A stretch of DNA of 64,000 bases from JAISDD01 sp031553935 (GTDB taxonomy: Bacteria > Bacillota > Syntrophomonadia > Syntrophomonadales > Syntrophomonadaceae), in contig JAVBKS010000042.1 in NCBI GenBank assembly GCA_031553935.1, forward strand, positions 1-64,000, in the 5' to 3' direction. Every line of letters starts with the position of its first letter. Position 1 is the first letter of the stretch. The translations under genes and the position numbers were made by a program. The notes under the pieces are model-generated. The model had not been told where the DNA came from, made no database searches, and saw only the letters and a program-made list of their open reading frames with translations. Shown here one piece after another: positions 26,932-36,399 of the stretch.

Positions 26932-29559
26932 GTGGAAGTTATAACCTCTCATAATTCGCTGGATTTTGACGGACTTGCTGCAATGGTTGCAGCTGGAAAA
27001 GTTTATCCATCAGCAGTAAAAGTGTTTTCCGGTACACTGTCTAAAAATGTAAAACAGTTTTTAGCATTGTATAAGGATTCTTTAGCTATCAAATTTGTCA
27101 AAGATATCGAAGTACAAGATATTGAGAGGCTAATTATTGTAGATACAGCCAATGCAGCTCGTTTAGGACAACTAGCAGATATTGCCCGAAGTCCAAACAT
27201 TGATCTTCATATTTATGATCATCATCCGTCAATGCCGGACGACTTGAGGGGAAGCATAAACGAGATTCATTATACTGGGGCCGGAACCACAATTCTAGTT
27301 GAAAAAATAATGGCAAGCGGCCTTTTTCTCTCAGCATTTGATGCAACCATTTTGGCACTGGGAATATACGAGGACACTGGTAGTCTCTCTTTTAGTACTA
27401 CGACCGTAAGAGATGCTGCTGCGGTTACATTTTTATTAGGCATGGGTGCTAATCTATCAGTTATTAGCAAGTTTATTGACAGGCCTTTTAATGAAGAGCA
27501 GCGGCTCTTGCTGCAGGAACTGTTAAGATCAACGCGCCATTACAACATTCATAATAGGGAAGTGGTTTTTGCATTTTCGAAAAGCGAAGGCTTTGTAGCT
27601 GATTTGGATGCGGTGGCTTTTAGGCTTTTTGAATTAGAAAATTGTGACGCGATTTTCGTAATTGCAGAAATGGAAGGGAAATTGAATGTAGTCTCGAGGT
27701 CGCGATCCAATCAATTAAAAGTGAATCAAATTATGAGTGCGGTCGGAGGCAGGGGGCATGAAAAAGCTGCATCAGCAGTAGTTAGGGAAAAAAGTCAAGC
27801 TGAAGTATTATCATTGCTTCTTGATTCATTACAAGTAGCAATTGATCCAGGACTCACAGCCAGAGACGTAATGTCTACCCCGGTGAAAACTGTGTCTTCA
27901 CAGACTTCAATGAAGGAAGCCGGCAAGATATTACTTCGCTATGGACATTCAGGAATGCCGGTTACTGATGGTGAAAAAATGGTAGGAGTAATATCAAGAA
28001 GAGATATTGACAAAGCAATTATTCATAAACTAGCCCACGCCCCGGTTAAAGGCTTTATGAGCCGGGCAGTCAAGTATATTGAACCTGATACCCCCATTGA
28101 AGAAGTGCAGAAGAAACTGATCGAATATGATATTGGCAGGCTTCCAGTGCTTGAAGATGGCAAACTAATGGGCATAATTTCGCGTACCGATATATTGAAA
28201 ATTTTGCATGGTGATGAAATTCCCGAAGACCATGCATTGTTGTATACCAGGTTTGAAGATGAGCACGATAATGTCCAAAACCTCATGAAAGAACGGCTGC
28301 CCGCAAAGTTTCTAAAGATTTTGCGGATAGCTGGAGAATTAGCTGACCATATGGGTTTGCAGGTCTATTGTGTTGGTGGTTTCGTAAGAGATTTAATCCT
28401 TTATGTTCCCAATTTTGATATTGATATTGTAGTTGTTGGTGAAGGTGAAGCCTATACTGAAAAGCTAGCGGAAAGACTGAATGGAAGATTTCGGATTCAT
28501 GAAAGATTTAAGACCGGAGTTGTGATTTTGGATGATGGCAGTAAAATTGATGTCGCCACGTCACGTAAAGAGTATTATGAGTTTCCAGCGGCATTGCCTC
28601 AAATCGAAAAATCGGTCTTGCATGATGATTTGTTCAGACGAGACTTCACAATAAATACCTTGGCGATCGCAATCAATCATTTAGAATTTGGTAATCTGAT
28701 CGATTACTTTGGAGGCAGCAAAGACCTCGAAAAGGGTTTAATTAGGATTCTCTATAATTTCAGCTTTTTTGAAGATCCAACCCGTATTTTTAGGGCTATT
28801 CGCTTTGAACAGCGTTATGGTTTCACGATTGAGCAGGATACTTTGCGGTTTGCAAAAGACGCTGCTGCTCAAGGCTTATTAGCCAAGCTCTCATCTAAGC
28901 GAGTGCTCAATGAATTAATTCTGATTCTGAATGAAAAGTCACCTTTGCCGTCTTTAGAAAGGATTCTGCAAATTGGCGTATGGGACTATGTTTTGCCTGG
29001 GGTTGGCAGGGAAGTTCTGCAAAAAACATCCTTAAAACGTATACCCTTAATAATTGCATGGTGTGATGAAAGATATTCTCTGCAAGGGATTAAGACCTGG
29101 TTAGTATTTATTCTTGAACTGGTATCCGAACTAGATAATGAGCAATTGGAAAACTTCATTAATTATTATCAGTTTGATCGTTATGTAATCAGATGTCTGC
29201 GCGAGAGCCGGGAAGTAAAACAAGTACTGCCCTTGCTCAAAAACAAAAAACTACTAGCAAGTGATTTACATGCAGTGGTTGAAGAATGGTGTACAGAAAA
29301 CCTTATCCTGCTGCTGCTGGCAATAAGGGACGAGGGCGAGTGGACGATAATGAATAATTATTTGTTCTGCCGCGAAAGGACTAAGGTCGAAATAACAGGC
29401 CGCGATCTTATTAAATTAGGAATAAAAACCGGACCCATTTACAGTCTGATTTTAAGAGAATTATACTATCATAAATTAGATGGCTTTATTAATAATAAAC
29501 GTGAAGAGATTTCTCAAGTAAAGAGATGGATTGAGGAGGGCTATTTCATTGGATATTGA
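26932..29559 (+). CDS. DHH-CBS-tRNA nucleotidyltransferase fusion (CCA/A-adding type)
   Basis: This 875-aa protein has four parts: a DHH phosphoesterase (YDHHPSMPDD, about residue 103) with DHHA1 (GGRGHEKAA, about 277); two CBS domains (about 315-370 and 375-430) that usually bind adenosyl ligands; a class II poly(A) polymerase/CCA-adding head (CVGGFVRDLI with DIDI, about 480-500; RRDFTINTLA, about 570); and the RNA-binding region (FRAIRFEQRYGF). It repairs or completes tRNA 3' ends; whether it adds CCA or only A cannot be told. The start is GTG after GGAG. The next gene overlaps its end. Confidence 0.92.
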   Translation: MEVITSHNSLDFDGLAAMVAAGKVYPSAVKVFSGTLSKNVKQFLALYKDSLAIKFVKDIEVQDIERLIIVDTANAARLGQLADIARSPNIDLHIYDHHPSMPDDLRGSINEIHYTGAGTTILVEKIMASGLFLSAFDATILALGIYEDTGSLSFSTTTVRDAAAVTFLLGMGANLSVISKFIDRPFNEEQRLLLQELLRSTRHYNIHNREVVFAFSKSEGFVADLDAVAFRLFELENCDAIFVIAEMEGKLNVVSRSRSNQLKVNQIMSAVGGRGHEKAASAVVREKSQAEVLSLLLDSLQVAIDPGLTARDVMSTPVKTVSSQTSMKEAGKILLRYGHSGMPVTDGEKMVGVISRRDIDKAIIHKLAHAPVKGFMSRAVKYIEPDTPIEEVQKKLIEYDIGRLPVLEDGKLMGIISRTDILKILHGDEIPEDHALLYTRFEDEHDNVQNLMKERLPAKFLKILRIAGELADHMGLQVYCVGGFVRDLILYVPNFDIDIVVVGEGEAYTEKLAERLNGRFRIHERFKTGVVILDDGSKIDVATSRKEYYEFPAALPQIEKSVLHDDLFRRDFTINTLAIAINHLEFGNLIDYFGGSKDLEKGLIRILYNFSFFEDPTRIFRAIRFEQRYGFTIEQDTLRFAKDAAAQGLLAKLSSKRVLNELILILNEKSPLPSLERILQIGVWDYVLPGVGREVLQKTSLKRIPLIIAWCDERYSLQGIKTWLVFILELVSELDNEQLENFINYYQFDRYVIRCLRESREVKQVLPLLKNKKLLASDLHAVVEEWCTENLILLLLAIRDEGEWTIMNNYLFCRERTKVEITGRDLIKLGIKTGPIYSLILRELYYHKLDGFINNKREEISQVKRWIEEGYFIGY

Positions 29560-30163
29560 AGGGATTCTAAAAAGTTTTGGCATGTTGTTGCCGGGAATTG
29601 TTATCGGTTTAACTTTTCATGAATTTGCTCATGCAAAAGTTGCCGATTTATTGGGTGATCCAACTCCGGGAGATCAAGGCAGACTAACTTTAAACCCATT
29701 GCCTCATATAGATTGGATTGGATTTATTATGTTGGCATTATTTCATTTCGGCTGGGCTAAACCAGTTCAAGTCAGCCCATGGCGTTTTACTCACAAGGTG
29801 ACAATGAAAACGGGTATGCTTTTAGTAGCTTTAGCTGGTCCAGCCATGAATTTTTTCTTAGCGATTCTGGGTGCTATAGTTTATCATATTTTGTTTCCAA
29901 CCACGGGATTATTAGAGGGAACCGAGTTGCTCTTTTTATACTTTATCCAGATAAATGTTTTACTAGGAGTCTTTAACCTCATACCAATACCTCCATTAGA
30001 TGGGTCGAAAATTTTGGCAGGTTTGCTTCCGGAGGCTGGGAGTAAATTTATTTATTCGCTAGAACAATACGGTCCGATAATTCTGATTGTCTTGATTGCC
30101 AGCAGAGCGACAAATTATATCATTTTACCGGCGGTATTAGCAATTTTCAACCTACTGGTTTAG
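29549..30163 (+). CDS. M50 family membrane zinc metalloprotease (site-2 type)
   Basis: This 204-aa protein has several membrane helices. The zinc motif is in LTFHEFAHAKVAD (HExxH) and the third ligand region in NLIPIPPLDGSKIL. It resembles the short YwhC-like clade without a PDZ domain. It cleaves peptides within the membrane; substrates are unknown. TTG 29549 has GAGGAGGG 8 nt before it and overlaps the end of the nucleotidyltransferase gene by 11 nt. scpA follows after 9 nt. Confidence 0.9.
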   Translation: MDIEGILKSFGMLLPGIVIGLTFHEFAHAKVADLLGDPTPGDQGRLTLNPLPHIDWIGFIMLALFHFGWAKPVQVSPWRFTHKVTMKTGMLLVALAGPAMNFFLAILGAIVYHILFPTTGLLEGTELLFLYFIQINVLLGVFNLIPIPPLDGSKILAGLLPEAGSKFIYSLEQYGPIILIVLIASRATNYIILPAVLAIFNLLV

Positions 30164-30172
30164 AGTGATACT

Positions 30173-30892
30173 ATGGGTTATGTAGTTGACATTGATTCTT
30201 TTCATGGGCCGTTGGATTTATTATTATATCTGCTTGATAAGAATCAGATTGATATATATGATATTCCTATTGCCAAAATCAGCGATCAATTCATTTATTA
30301 TATTGACCGTTTCGAAACCAGGGATTTAGAAATAATTGGTGAATTCTTGCTAATGGCATCATATTTGCTCCAGCTTAAATCTAAAATGCTTTTGCCACAA
30401 TACCAGAAGGGCGACCAAGAGCAGGAATTATATGAAGAAGATCCGCGCGAAGAATTAGTTACGAAACTCTTAGTATACAAACAGATTAAGATCGCTACAG
30501 AATTTTTGGAGAATAGTTACAAAGGAGAGATTGAGAGGACCTTTTACCGGGGTGGGGGTTTAATCCAGGATGAGAAGGTTGAGTTTTTAGTAGACTATAA
30601 ATCGCTTTTTTCTGCTTTCCAAAAAGTCATGGAATCTATGCCGGCAGCTCGCGTAGAAAGCATAAATTTCGAAAAAGACATCGATATAAGCGAAAAAATA
30701 CAGGATTTATTAAGGATTCTTCAAGCACATGAGAAGGGCATCAGTTTAAGAGAAGTATTATTGTTAGCTGAAACTCGCCGCGAAGCAATTGTTATTTTTT
30801 TGGCGTTGCTTGAGCTTGTTAGGCTTAGTAAGGTTAAAACCTCTCAGGAATGTGAGTTTGGTCCCATTATAATTACGAGAGTGGTGGATTAG
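30173..30892 (+). CDS. scpA: segregation and condensation protein A (kleisin)
   Basis: This 239-aa protein bridges SMC heads in the bacterial condensin. FHGPLDLLLYLLDKNQIDIYDIPIAKI at the N-terminus (quoted in parts: FHGPLDLLLYLLDKN, then IDIYDIPI) and the C-terminal winged helix (FLALLELVRLSKVK) are characteristic. It lies directly before scpB with a 1-7 nt gap, as in most Firmicutes. Confidence 0.96.
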   Translation: MGYVVDIDSFHGPLDLLLYLLDKNQIDIYDIPIAKISDQFIYYIDRFETRDLEIIGEFLLMASYLLQLKSKMLLPQYQKGDQEQELYEEDPREELVTKLLVYKQIKIATEFLENSYKGEIERTFYRGGGLIQDEKVEFLVDYKSLFSAFQKVMESMPAARVESINFEKDIDISEKIQDLLRILQAHEKGISLREVLLLAETRREAIVIFLALLELVRLSKVKTSQECEFGPIIITRVVD

Positions 30893-30899
30893 CTTGTTA

Positions 30900-31412
30900 A
30901 TGAGAGAAGAGATAAAAGCAGCTTTTGAAGCAGTTCTTTTTGTTAGTGGGCAGGCCTTAACTATTGATGAATTAGTTGAAATCCTTGATGTTCCTTTGTT
31001 GGATCTGCAGCCGATAATTAAAGAACTAATACTTGAGTATAATATAGATAGCCGAGGTCTACAGATTGTATCAACTAAGGGGGGATACCTCTTATGTACT
31101 AACCCCAAGTTTACAGAAATATTAACACGAATGACCAAAACCAGCCGCCGAAAACTATCTACAGCTGCCCTGGAAACCTTGGCGATAATTGCATATAAAC
31201 AGCCAATTACAAAAAATGAAATTGAGCGCATTAGGGGCGTAAAATCAGACAAGGTATTGAATAATCTGATCGAGCAAAAGTTTATTGAAGGAGTCAGCAC
31301 AAAAAATGTATTAGGGAAACCGGTAATGTATGCAACTTCAAATGAATTTCTGCGGGTTTTCGGTTTAACCAAGATTGAAGACTTACCAGTCTGGCAGGAA
31401 GAGGAGCAATGA
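30900..31412 (+). CDS. scpB: segregation and condensation protein B
   Basis: This 170-aa protein is built of two winged helices (IKAAFEAVLFVSGQALTIDE; ALETLAIIAYKQPITKNEIE, with RGV following). It forms dimers that bind ScpA and regulate the SMC ring. A TTG at 30894 is an alternative start; GGTGG upstream serves either. The stop overlaps the next start by 4 nt (ATGA). Confidence 0.95.
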   Translation: MREEIKAAFEAVLFVSGQALTIDELVEILDVPLLDLQPIIKELILEYNIDSRGLQIVSTKGGYLLCTNPKFTEILTRMTKTSRRKLSTAALETLAIIAYKQPITKNEIERIRGVKSDKVLNNLIEQKFIEGVSTKNVLGKPVMYATSNEFLRVFGLTKIEDLPVWQEEEQ

Positions 31413-31969
31413 AAGAAAAGTCGATTGAAGAACAGATATTTTCCAAAGCTCAAGCAGCTAAAAGACTTGCACGCTATATGAGCAGCACTGCTGACTTAGT
31501 GGAAAACCAAATTGAAAAAGCAAGATCAAAGGGTGCATTTGATAATCTTCCAGGTGCTGGCAAACCGCTAAACATTGAAGAAAATCCTTATGTAGATCCA
31601 GAAATGCGCATGGCACTAAAGATATTAAAGGATAATGATTTCGCGCCTTACTGGATTGAATTAGGCAAAGAAATTGAGGCTGACTGGATTGAGATAAGGA
31701 GAAAAACAGATTATTTCAAACGTTCAGCAAAGCAGACATTATCAAAAGACATAATCGCGGCCAAAAAAGAGCGCTTTGAGAAACGCAAAGAATTATTCTA
31801 TCATGAAATCAGAGAGAAAATTAATGCGACTCATATGAAAATAATTGATTATAACCTGCATTGTCCGACCTATAAGCAAGGCCGTTCTAATATTAATCCT
31901 GAATTCGAAATAGAAAAATTAATAAAAGAAATTGAAGAAGCAGTCAATAATTCTCTTAACAATAAATAA
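31409..31969 (+). CDS. DUF1992 (DnaJ-C28-like) protein
   Basis: This 186-aa protein carries the conserved GAFDNLPGAGKPLN core (about residues 45-60) of DUF1992, a domain without a known biochemical role that is found in the animal DNAJC28 protein. There is no J domain here. The C-terminal half is basic and helical. It is translationally coupled to scpB. A shorter paralogue is at 36400-36729. Confidence 0.85.
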   Translation: MKEKSIEEQIFSKAQAAKRLARYMSSTADLVENQIEKARSKGAFDNLPGAGKPLNIEENPYVDPEMRMALKILKDNDFAPYWIELGKEIEADWIEIRRKTDYFKRSAKQTLSKDIIAAKKERFEKRKELFYHEIREKINATHMKIIDYNLHCPTYKQGRSNINPEFEIEKLIKEIEEAVNNSLNNK

Positions 31970-32021
31970 TTGCATAAATACCATATATTAGGGCACAATA
32001 TGGGAAAATTGGAGAATTGCT

Positions 32022-32570
32022 TTGCTGCTTATAATAGCTTTAATTTCTGTTTTATTGCTTCTCATAATTCTATTTGTAATAAAATTGAGACTTGAATTCG
32101 TACTTGATTATAGTAGCCTGGGAGTAATAAAAATCGACATTGGCAATTCATGCAGATTTCTTGCGGCGAGTATGGAACTAAACCATCAAGACGTATTTAA
32201 GCTAATTAGTGATCGATTCTTGGCAAATAAGCCACAACGGCAGATTAAGATAAATGCTCCCAAATTTCTCAAGAAAGTAGCCGGTCAAATAGTATTTACG
32301 AGCATTAGTTGCCAAGCTAAAATCGGTACTTCTAATGCCATGCATACCGCTTTGTTAACTGGTCTATCATATAGTATCTCCTATACAGTTTTAGCTTTTA
32401 TTCAAAGAAAAAGAGCCCTAAAAATTGGAGAAATGCGCTTCATTCCTGATTTCAATCGTTCAGTAATAGAATGCCGTATAGTTTGCATATTCAAAGTAAA
32501 CTTGGTACATATTATTCTTATAATATTTTTTGCAAAACAGTTAAAACATAAGCTAGATGAGGCAATATAG
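32022..32570 (+). CDS. DUF2953 membrane protein
   Basis: This 182-aa protein has a strongly hydrophobic N-terminus (IIALISVLLLLIILFVIKL), then a beta-rich portion and a C-terminal hydrophobic stretch. It matches the DUF2953 pattern commonly found directly upstream of gerW/ytfJ in spore formers, as here. TTG 32022 follows GGAG by 7 nt. Function is unknown; a sporulation-phase membrane role is inferred from the neighbour. Confidence 0.7.
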   Translation: MLLIIALISVLLLLIILFVIKLRLEFVLDYSSLGVIKIDIGNSCRFLAASMELNHQDVFKLISDRFLANKPQRQIKINAPKFLKKVAGQIVFTSISCQAKIGTSNAMHTALLTGLSYSISYTVLAFIQRKRALKIGEMRFIPDFNRSVIECRIVCIFKVNLVHIILIIFFAKQLKHKLDEAI

Positions 32571-32583
32571 GAGGTATATAGTA

Positions 32584-33006
32584 TTGGATATGTCAGCTGA
32601 AAATAAAGCCCACCCGATCGAAAATTTAATGAAAACCGCGATGGAAAGCATTAAGCAAATGGTGGATGTGAACACTGTTGTCGGCGATGCGGTTGAAACT
32701 AATGATGGGAGTGTCATAATTCCTATTTCCCAAGTTGCTTGTGGTTTTGCTGCCGGCGGCGGAGAATATGATATGGGTGGTAGCAACAAAACGCAAGAAA
32801 TTCCATTCGGAGGTGGAAGCGGTGCTGGTGTCTCCGTTAAACCGATCGGATTTTTGGTCTGCCGAATGAATGATGTACGCCTGATATCAGTTCAAGGGAA
32901 TCATATCGCCGAACGAATCGTCGATCTAGCCCCGCAAATATTTGATAAGATTGAATTAATGATGAGTAAAAGATGTAGTAATCATTCTAGTGGTTTTAAT
33001 GACTAA
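32584..33006 (+). CDS. GerW/YtfJ family spore protein
   Basis: This 140-aa protein has the family pattern HPIENLMKTAMESIKQMVDV, TNDGSVIIPISQVACGF, and a glycine-rich centre (GGGSGAGVSVKPIGF). GerW proteins are made in the forespore and are needed for germination in Bacillus subtilis. TTG 32584 lies 9 nt after AGGAGG; ATG 32590 is 15 nt away. It ends the long run starting at 26932. Confidence 0.88.
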   Translation: MDMSAENKAHPIENLMKTAMESIKQMVDVNTVVGDAVETNDGSVIIPISQVACGFAAGGGEYDMGGSNKTQEIPFGGGSGAGVSVKPIGFLVCRMNDVRLISVQGNHIAERIVDLAPQIFDKIELMMSKRCSNHSSGFND

Positions 33007-33538
33007 CAATAAAATATCATAGGGACGGCGAGAATATGTGCATTAGATAATGTTATCATCTGTTCAACCTGTCTCTTTGATATAGTTGAAATTAAAGCAT
33101 GCCAGAGTAATTTTTTCGGCATAGTAGCCATATCACAACTGTGTAAGATTTCATTGGAAAGTTCTTTTCCTAGTTTATTTTTCTTATCATCTAGTTCAAA
33201 ATGTAACAGCAAATGCCCAGCTTGTTTCTGCCAATTTTTCAATTTGTAAGCTCGGGCAATAAACTCCAAATGCTCATAAGCGGTGAGCATATCATACATT
33301 GAAGACATTTCCGGTATATCCTAATAACTCCTTTGTAGCAAAGATCGATTCTCATGGTCATAATACTAATCTAACCTTCAAATCGCAGCAAGCCGCAAAT
33401 CGACTTAATAAGTGTAGATTTACCCGCCCCGTTAGGTCCTAAGAGTACTGCTAATTCTCCCGGATAAACAGTCCTTGGAATCCCGTCATTAGCTAAAACT
33501 TTGCCGTAACGTTTGCTCACATCCTTTATACTTATCAT
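33003..33538 (-). pseudogene. decayed ABC transporter ATP-binding protein
   Basis: Reading from ATG 33538 gives a good N-terminus with Walker A (LLGPNGAGKSTL, about residue 33) and CGLLRFEG, then a TAG at codon 58. Downstream, in other frames, come DHENRSLL, then IPEMSSMYDMLTAYEHLEF and GKELS, where the signature motif should begin. Beyond that the sequence is scrambled, with no Walker B. At least one stop and two frame changes are needed to join the pieces. No permease remnant is adjacent. Its 3' end overlaps the gerW stop region by 4 nt. Confidence 0.85.
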
Positions 33539-33851
33539 GTTTTGCTCCAATTCTTCAAAAGTTAATAAACTAATCCAGAATATCCGTTAATAATAATACT
33601 TAGTTCGAATGGTATTATTGCAGGAAGCTAGCTTTCAAAAACAATAGCTGGCATTTTGAAATCCGGTTAGAGGATGCTGATATCAATTCATTTATGGTAT
33701 ATTAAAATTGGTCTTTATCGAAAACTCTAACTTTGTTGTTATTGTGTTTTGCCGTTAATATACTTTGCGCTGAGGGGCAAAGATTCATCCGAGGTGAAAA
33801 AATCTGAACAAGTTTATTGATAAAAATGAGTTTAGCAATGAAAACGACTAT

Positions 33852-36302
33852 GTGGAATACGTCAATGTATACTTAGTAACCCTATTAGCTGCATTACTAT
33901 ACATGGGTTATTTTGTATTCTTCGTCCTGTATGCATATAGTGATTTCCTTATTATTACTCAAATTATCAACATCTTCGTGTGCGTGGGGGCATTTTTAAT
34001 AAACCAGCATCGTAAACCCCGTATTGCCACGATAATAATGGTTGTTCTGGTTTGTCAATCAATTAATACTTATTCGTATACGATGAATGTCGGTCACGAT
34101 CTGCGCTGGTATGCGATTCTAGCCTTATTTCCATTATATTTCTATTCCAGTCTAAAACTGCGTGACAAAATTTTGCTAACTGCTTTGGTAATGATTTCTT
34201 TCCTTACAGCTACAATTATTTGCTATTATTGTGAACCCTTGGTTATATTGAAAAATTCAGATTTGTTTAATCTTATCAGCAGTTTTATTCTGCTTTCTTC
34301 AATTGCCTTTGAGCTGATCATATATAAGTATTTTAACAACAAAAAAGATGATGAGCTTAGACGAATTGAAACCATCCTGGAGAATATCGAGTGCGGCATA
34401 ATTATGGTTGATGCAATGACTCATGAGATTATTGATGTAAATCCGGTGGCCGCACGGCTATATGGGAGTAATAAACAAGATATCATCGGAAAGGTTTGCC
34501 ACCAACTTGTATGCCCGGCTGAAAAAGGTGCATGCCCAATAATGGATAAAAACCAGGAAATCAATCGCTCGGAAAGACAATTTGTGAAAGCAAACGGAGA
34601 AACAGTTCCCATAATTAAATCGGTTTCGAAGATTTGGTATAGAGATCGTCTGGCTCTTTTGGAAAGTTTTACTGATATAAGTGCACTCAAACAAGCTGAA
34701 GAAAAACTGCGATTGATGGAAATAACGGAACGGGCTAATCGGGCCAAAAGTGAATTCTTGTCGCGGATGAGCCACGAAATGCGCACCCCTATGAATGCTA
34801 TTATCGGCATGACTAAGATTGCAGAAAAAACTGAAGATGTTGCCCGCCTAAAATATTGTCTATCAACCATTGAGGTTTCCTCGAACCATTTGCTCAGCAT
34901 CATCAATGATGTATTAGACATGTCAAAAATTGAAGCAGGAAAATTAGATCTTGAAAATGCACCCTTTAATATAGAAAAGATGCTAATGACTGTATGTAAT
35001 CTGATAATTGAACAAATTGAACGGAAAAAGTTAAGGTTTAATGTATTCATGAAAATGGGAATAGATGCTATATATTTTGGTGATGAACTGCGTCTTTCTC
35101 AAGTTATTGCCAATCTCATGTCCAATGCCGTAAAATTCACTCCTGAAGGCGGATCGATTGAGCTGACAGTTGAAGAAGTTCGTAAAGAAGATGATATTAT
35201 TATTCTGCGGTTTACAGTTAGTGATACCGGAATCGGAATGACAGAAGCTCAGGTTGATAAGCTGTTTAACGCTTTTGAACAGGCAGACGGCAGTATCACC
35301 AGACGTTTTGGGGGCACCGGACTTGGGCTTGCAATATCTAAGAGTCTCATTGAAAAAATGAAAGGGAAGATCTGGGTTGAATCTCTGCTGGGCAAAGGCT
35401 CGGTTTTTGCCTTTGAAGTTAGTCTGGGTTTTAGTGAACATTCAAGAGAAAGGTTAGCTTTTATAGAGACCGACCCGTCGCAGATAAAAATTCTAGTTGT
35501 GGAAAATGACACCGAAACAAGAAAATACTTCAAAACCATAGCCGAGGAATACCCCATAAGAATTGATGAAGCGGAAACCCTAGAAGAAGCAACTGAATAT
35601 TTAGAGGCATCAAGAAAAAGGCAGCAAGCATACAATGCAGTATTTGTTTCTTATGACTGGCAGCCAGATAACAGAAATAAATGGCTGAAAGATCTTTTCG
35701 GGTTTATTGATAAAAACAAAGCGGTAATTATGACCTCCATTCTAAATTGGAGCAAAAATGAAGCAGCGCTTCGAGATGCGGGAATCAACATGTTTGTTTC
35801 CAAACCGCTGTTTCCTTCTGAAGTGCTGGCAATGATAGAAAATGCGGTCGAAAAGCCAAATTCCAGACTTGTTCAAGAAGAAGCTGCGATTATTGACACG
35901 CCTGATTATTCAGGGATTAAGTTGTTGTTAGCTGATGATATGGAAATAAATCGAGAAATATTTATAGCCTTGATGGAAGATACCAAGATCGAAATTGAAA
36001 CCGCGGATAATGGCAGAAAAGCCTTGCAGATGTTTACTGATAACCCTGACCGTTACGATGTAATTATTATGGACTTGCAAATGCCGGAAATGAACGGATT
36101 CGAAGCAACCAGTCTCATTCGCTCTTTAGATTTTGACAAAGCCAAAAACATACCGATTATTGCGATGTCAGCCGATGCCTTTAAAGAAGATATAGAAAAA
36201 TGCATAGCTTTCGGAATGAACGATCACTTAAAAAAGCCGATTGAGGTGGATGTGGTTTTGCAAAAAATCTCCCAACAATTAGCGAAGGCCGCAAAGTTCT
36301 AG
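33852..36302 (+). CDS. membrane hybrid histidine kinase (PAS, HisKA, HATPase, two receivers)
   Basis: Order of parts: about six membrane helices (residues 1-150), PAS domain (about 170-290), phosphorylation helix with His in MSHEMRTPMNA (about 308), ATPase domain (VSDTGIGM, GGTGLGLAIS), receiver 1 (Asp in VSYDWQP, SKPLF) and receiver 2 (Asp in IIMDLQMPEMNG, about 739). There is no DNA-binding output. GTG 33852 has no ribosome site; the frame stays open upstream to a CTG at 33804 that sits 7 nt after GAGGTG, so a longer protein starting at CTG is possible. Ligand and partners are unknown. Confidence 0.92.
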   Translation: MEYVNVYLVTLLAALLYMGYFVFFVLYAYSDFLIITQIINIFVCVGAFLINQHRKPRIATIIMVVLVCQSINTYSYTMNVGHDLRWYAILALFPLYFYSSLKLRDKILLTALVMISFLTATIICYYCEPLVILKNSDLFNLISSFILLSSIAFELIIYKYFNNKKDDELRRIETILENIECGIIMVDAMTHEIIDVNPVAARLYGSNKQDIIGKVCHQLVCPAEKGACPIMDKNQEINRSERQFVKANGETVPIIKSVSKIWYRDRLALLESFTDISALKQAEEKLRLMEITERANRAKSEFLSRMSHEMRTPMNAIIGMTKIAEKTEDVARLKYCLSTIEVSSNHLLSIINDVLDMSKIEAGKLDLENAPFNIEKMLMTVCNLIIEQIERKKLRFNVFMKMGIDAIYFGDELRLSQVIANLMSNAVKFTPEGGSIELTVEEVRKEDDIIILRFTVSDTGIGMTEAQVDKLFNAFEQADGSITRRFGGTGLGLAISKSLIEKMKGKIWVESLLGKGSVFAFEVSLGFSEHSRERLAFIETDPSQIKILVVENDTETRKYFKTIAEEYPIRIDEAETLEEATEYLEASRKRQQAYNAVFVSYDWQPDNRNKWLKDLFGFIDKNKAVIMTSILNWSKNEAALRDAGINMFVSKPLFPSEVLAMIENAVEKPNSRLVQEEAAIIDTPDYSGIKLLLADDMEINREIFIALMEDTKIEIETADNGRKALQMFTDNPDRYDVIIMDLQMPEMNGFEATSLIRSLDFDKAKNIPIIAMSADAFKEDIEKCIAFGMNDHLKKPIEVDVVLQKISQQLAKAAKF

Positions 36303-36339
36303 CGCACTTTGCTTGCTGATTCATCCGATTTTTTGAACA

Positions 36340-36382
36340 ACAGGGCTGCGGGTGACAAAGGGGGACGGTTCTGTTGGAACAT
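36340..36382 (+). repeat. REP-like repeat remnant
   Basis: TGACAAAGGGGGACGGTTCTG followed by TTGGAACA resembles a family of short intergenic repeats common in Clostridia and associated with REP-type transposases (recalled, not searched). It lies just upstream of the 36400 gene and contributes nothing coding. Confidence 0.45.
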
Positions 36383-36399
36383 TAAAGGAGTATATTAAA

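Noticed and set aside
30764..31453. 229-aa minus-strand frame opposite scpA/scpB
   Set aside because: It is fully antisense to clear scp genes, with no ribosome site or family match.
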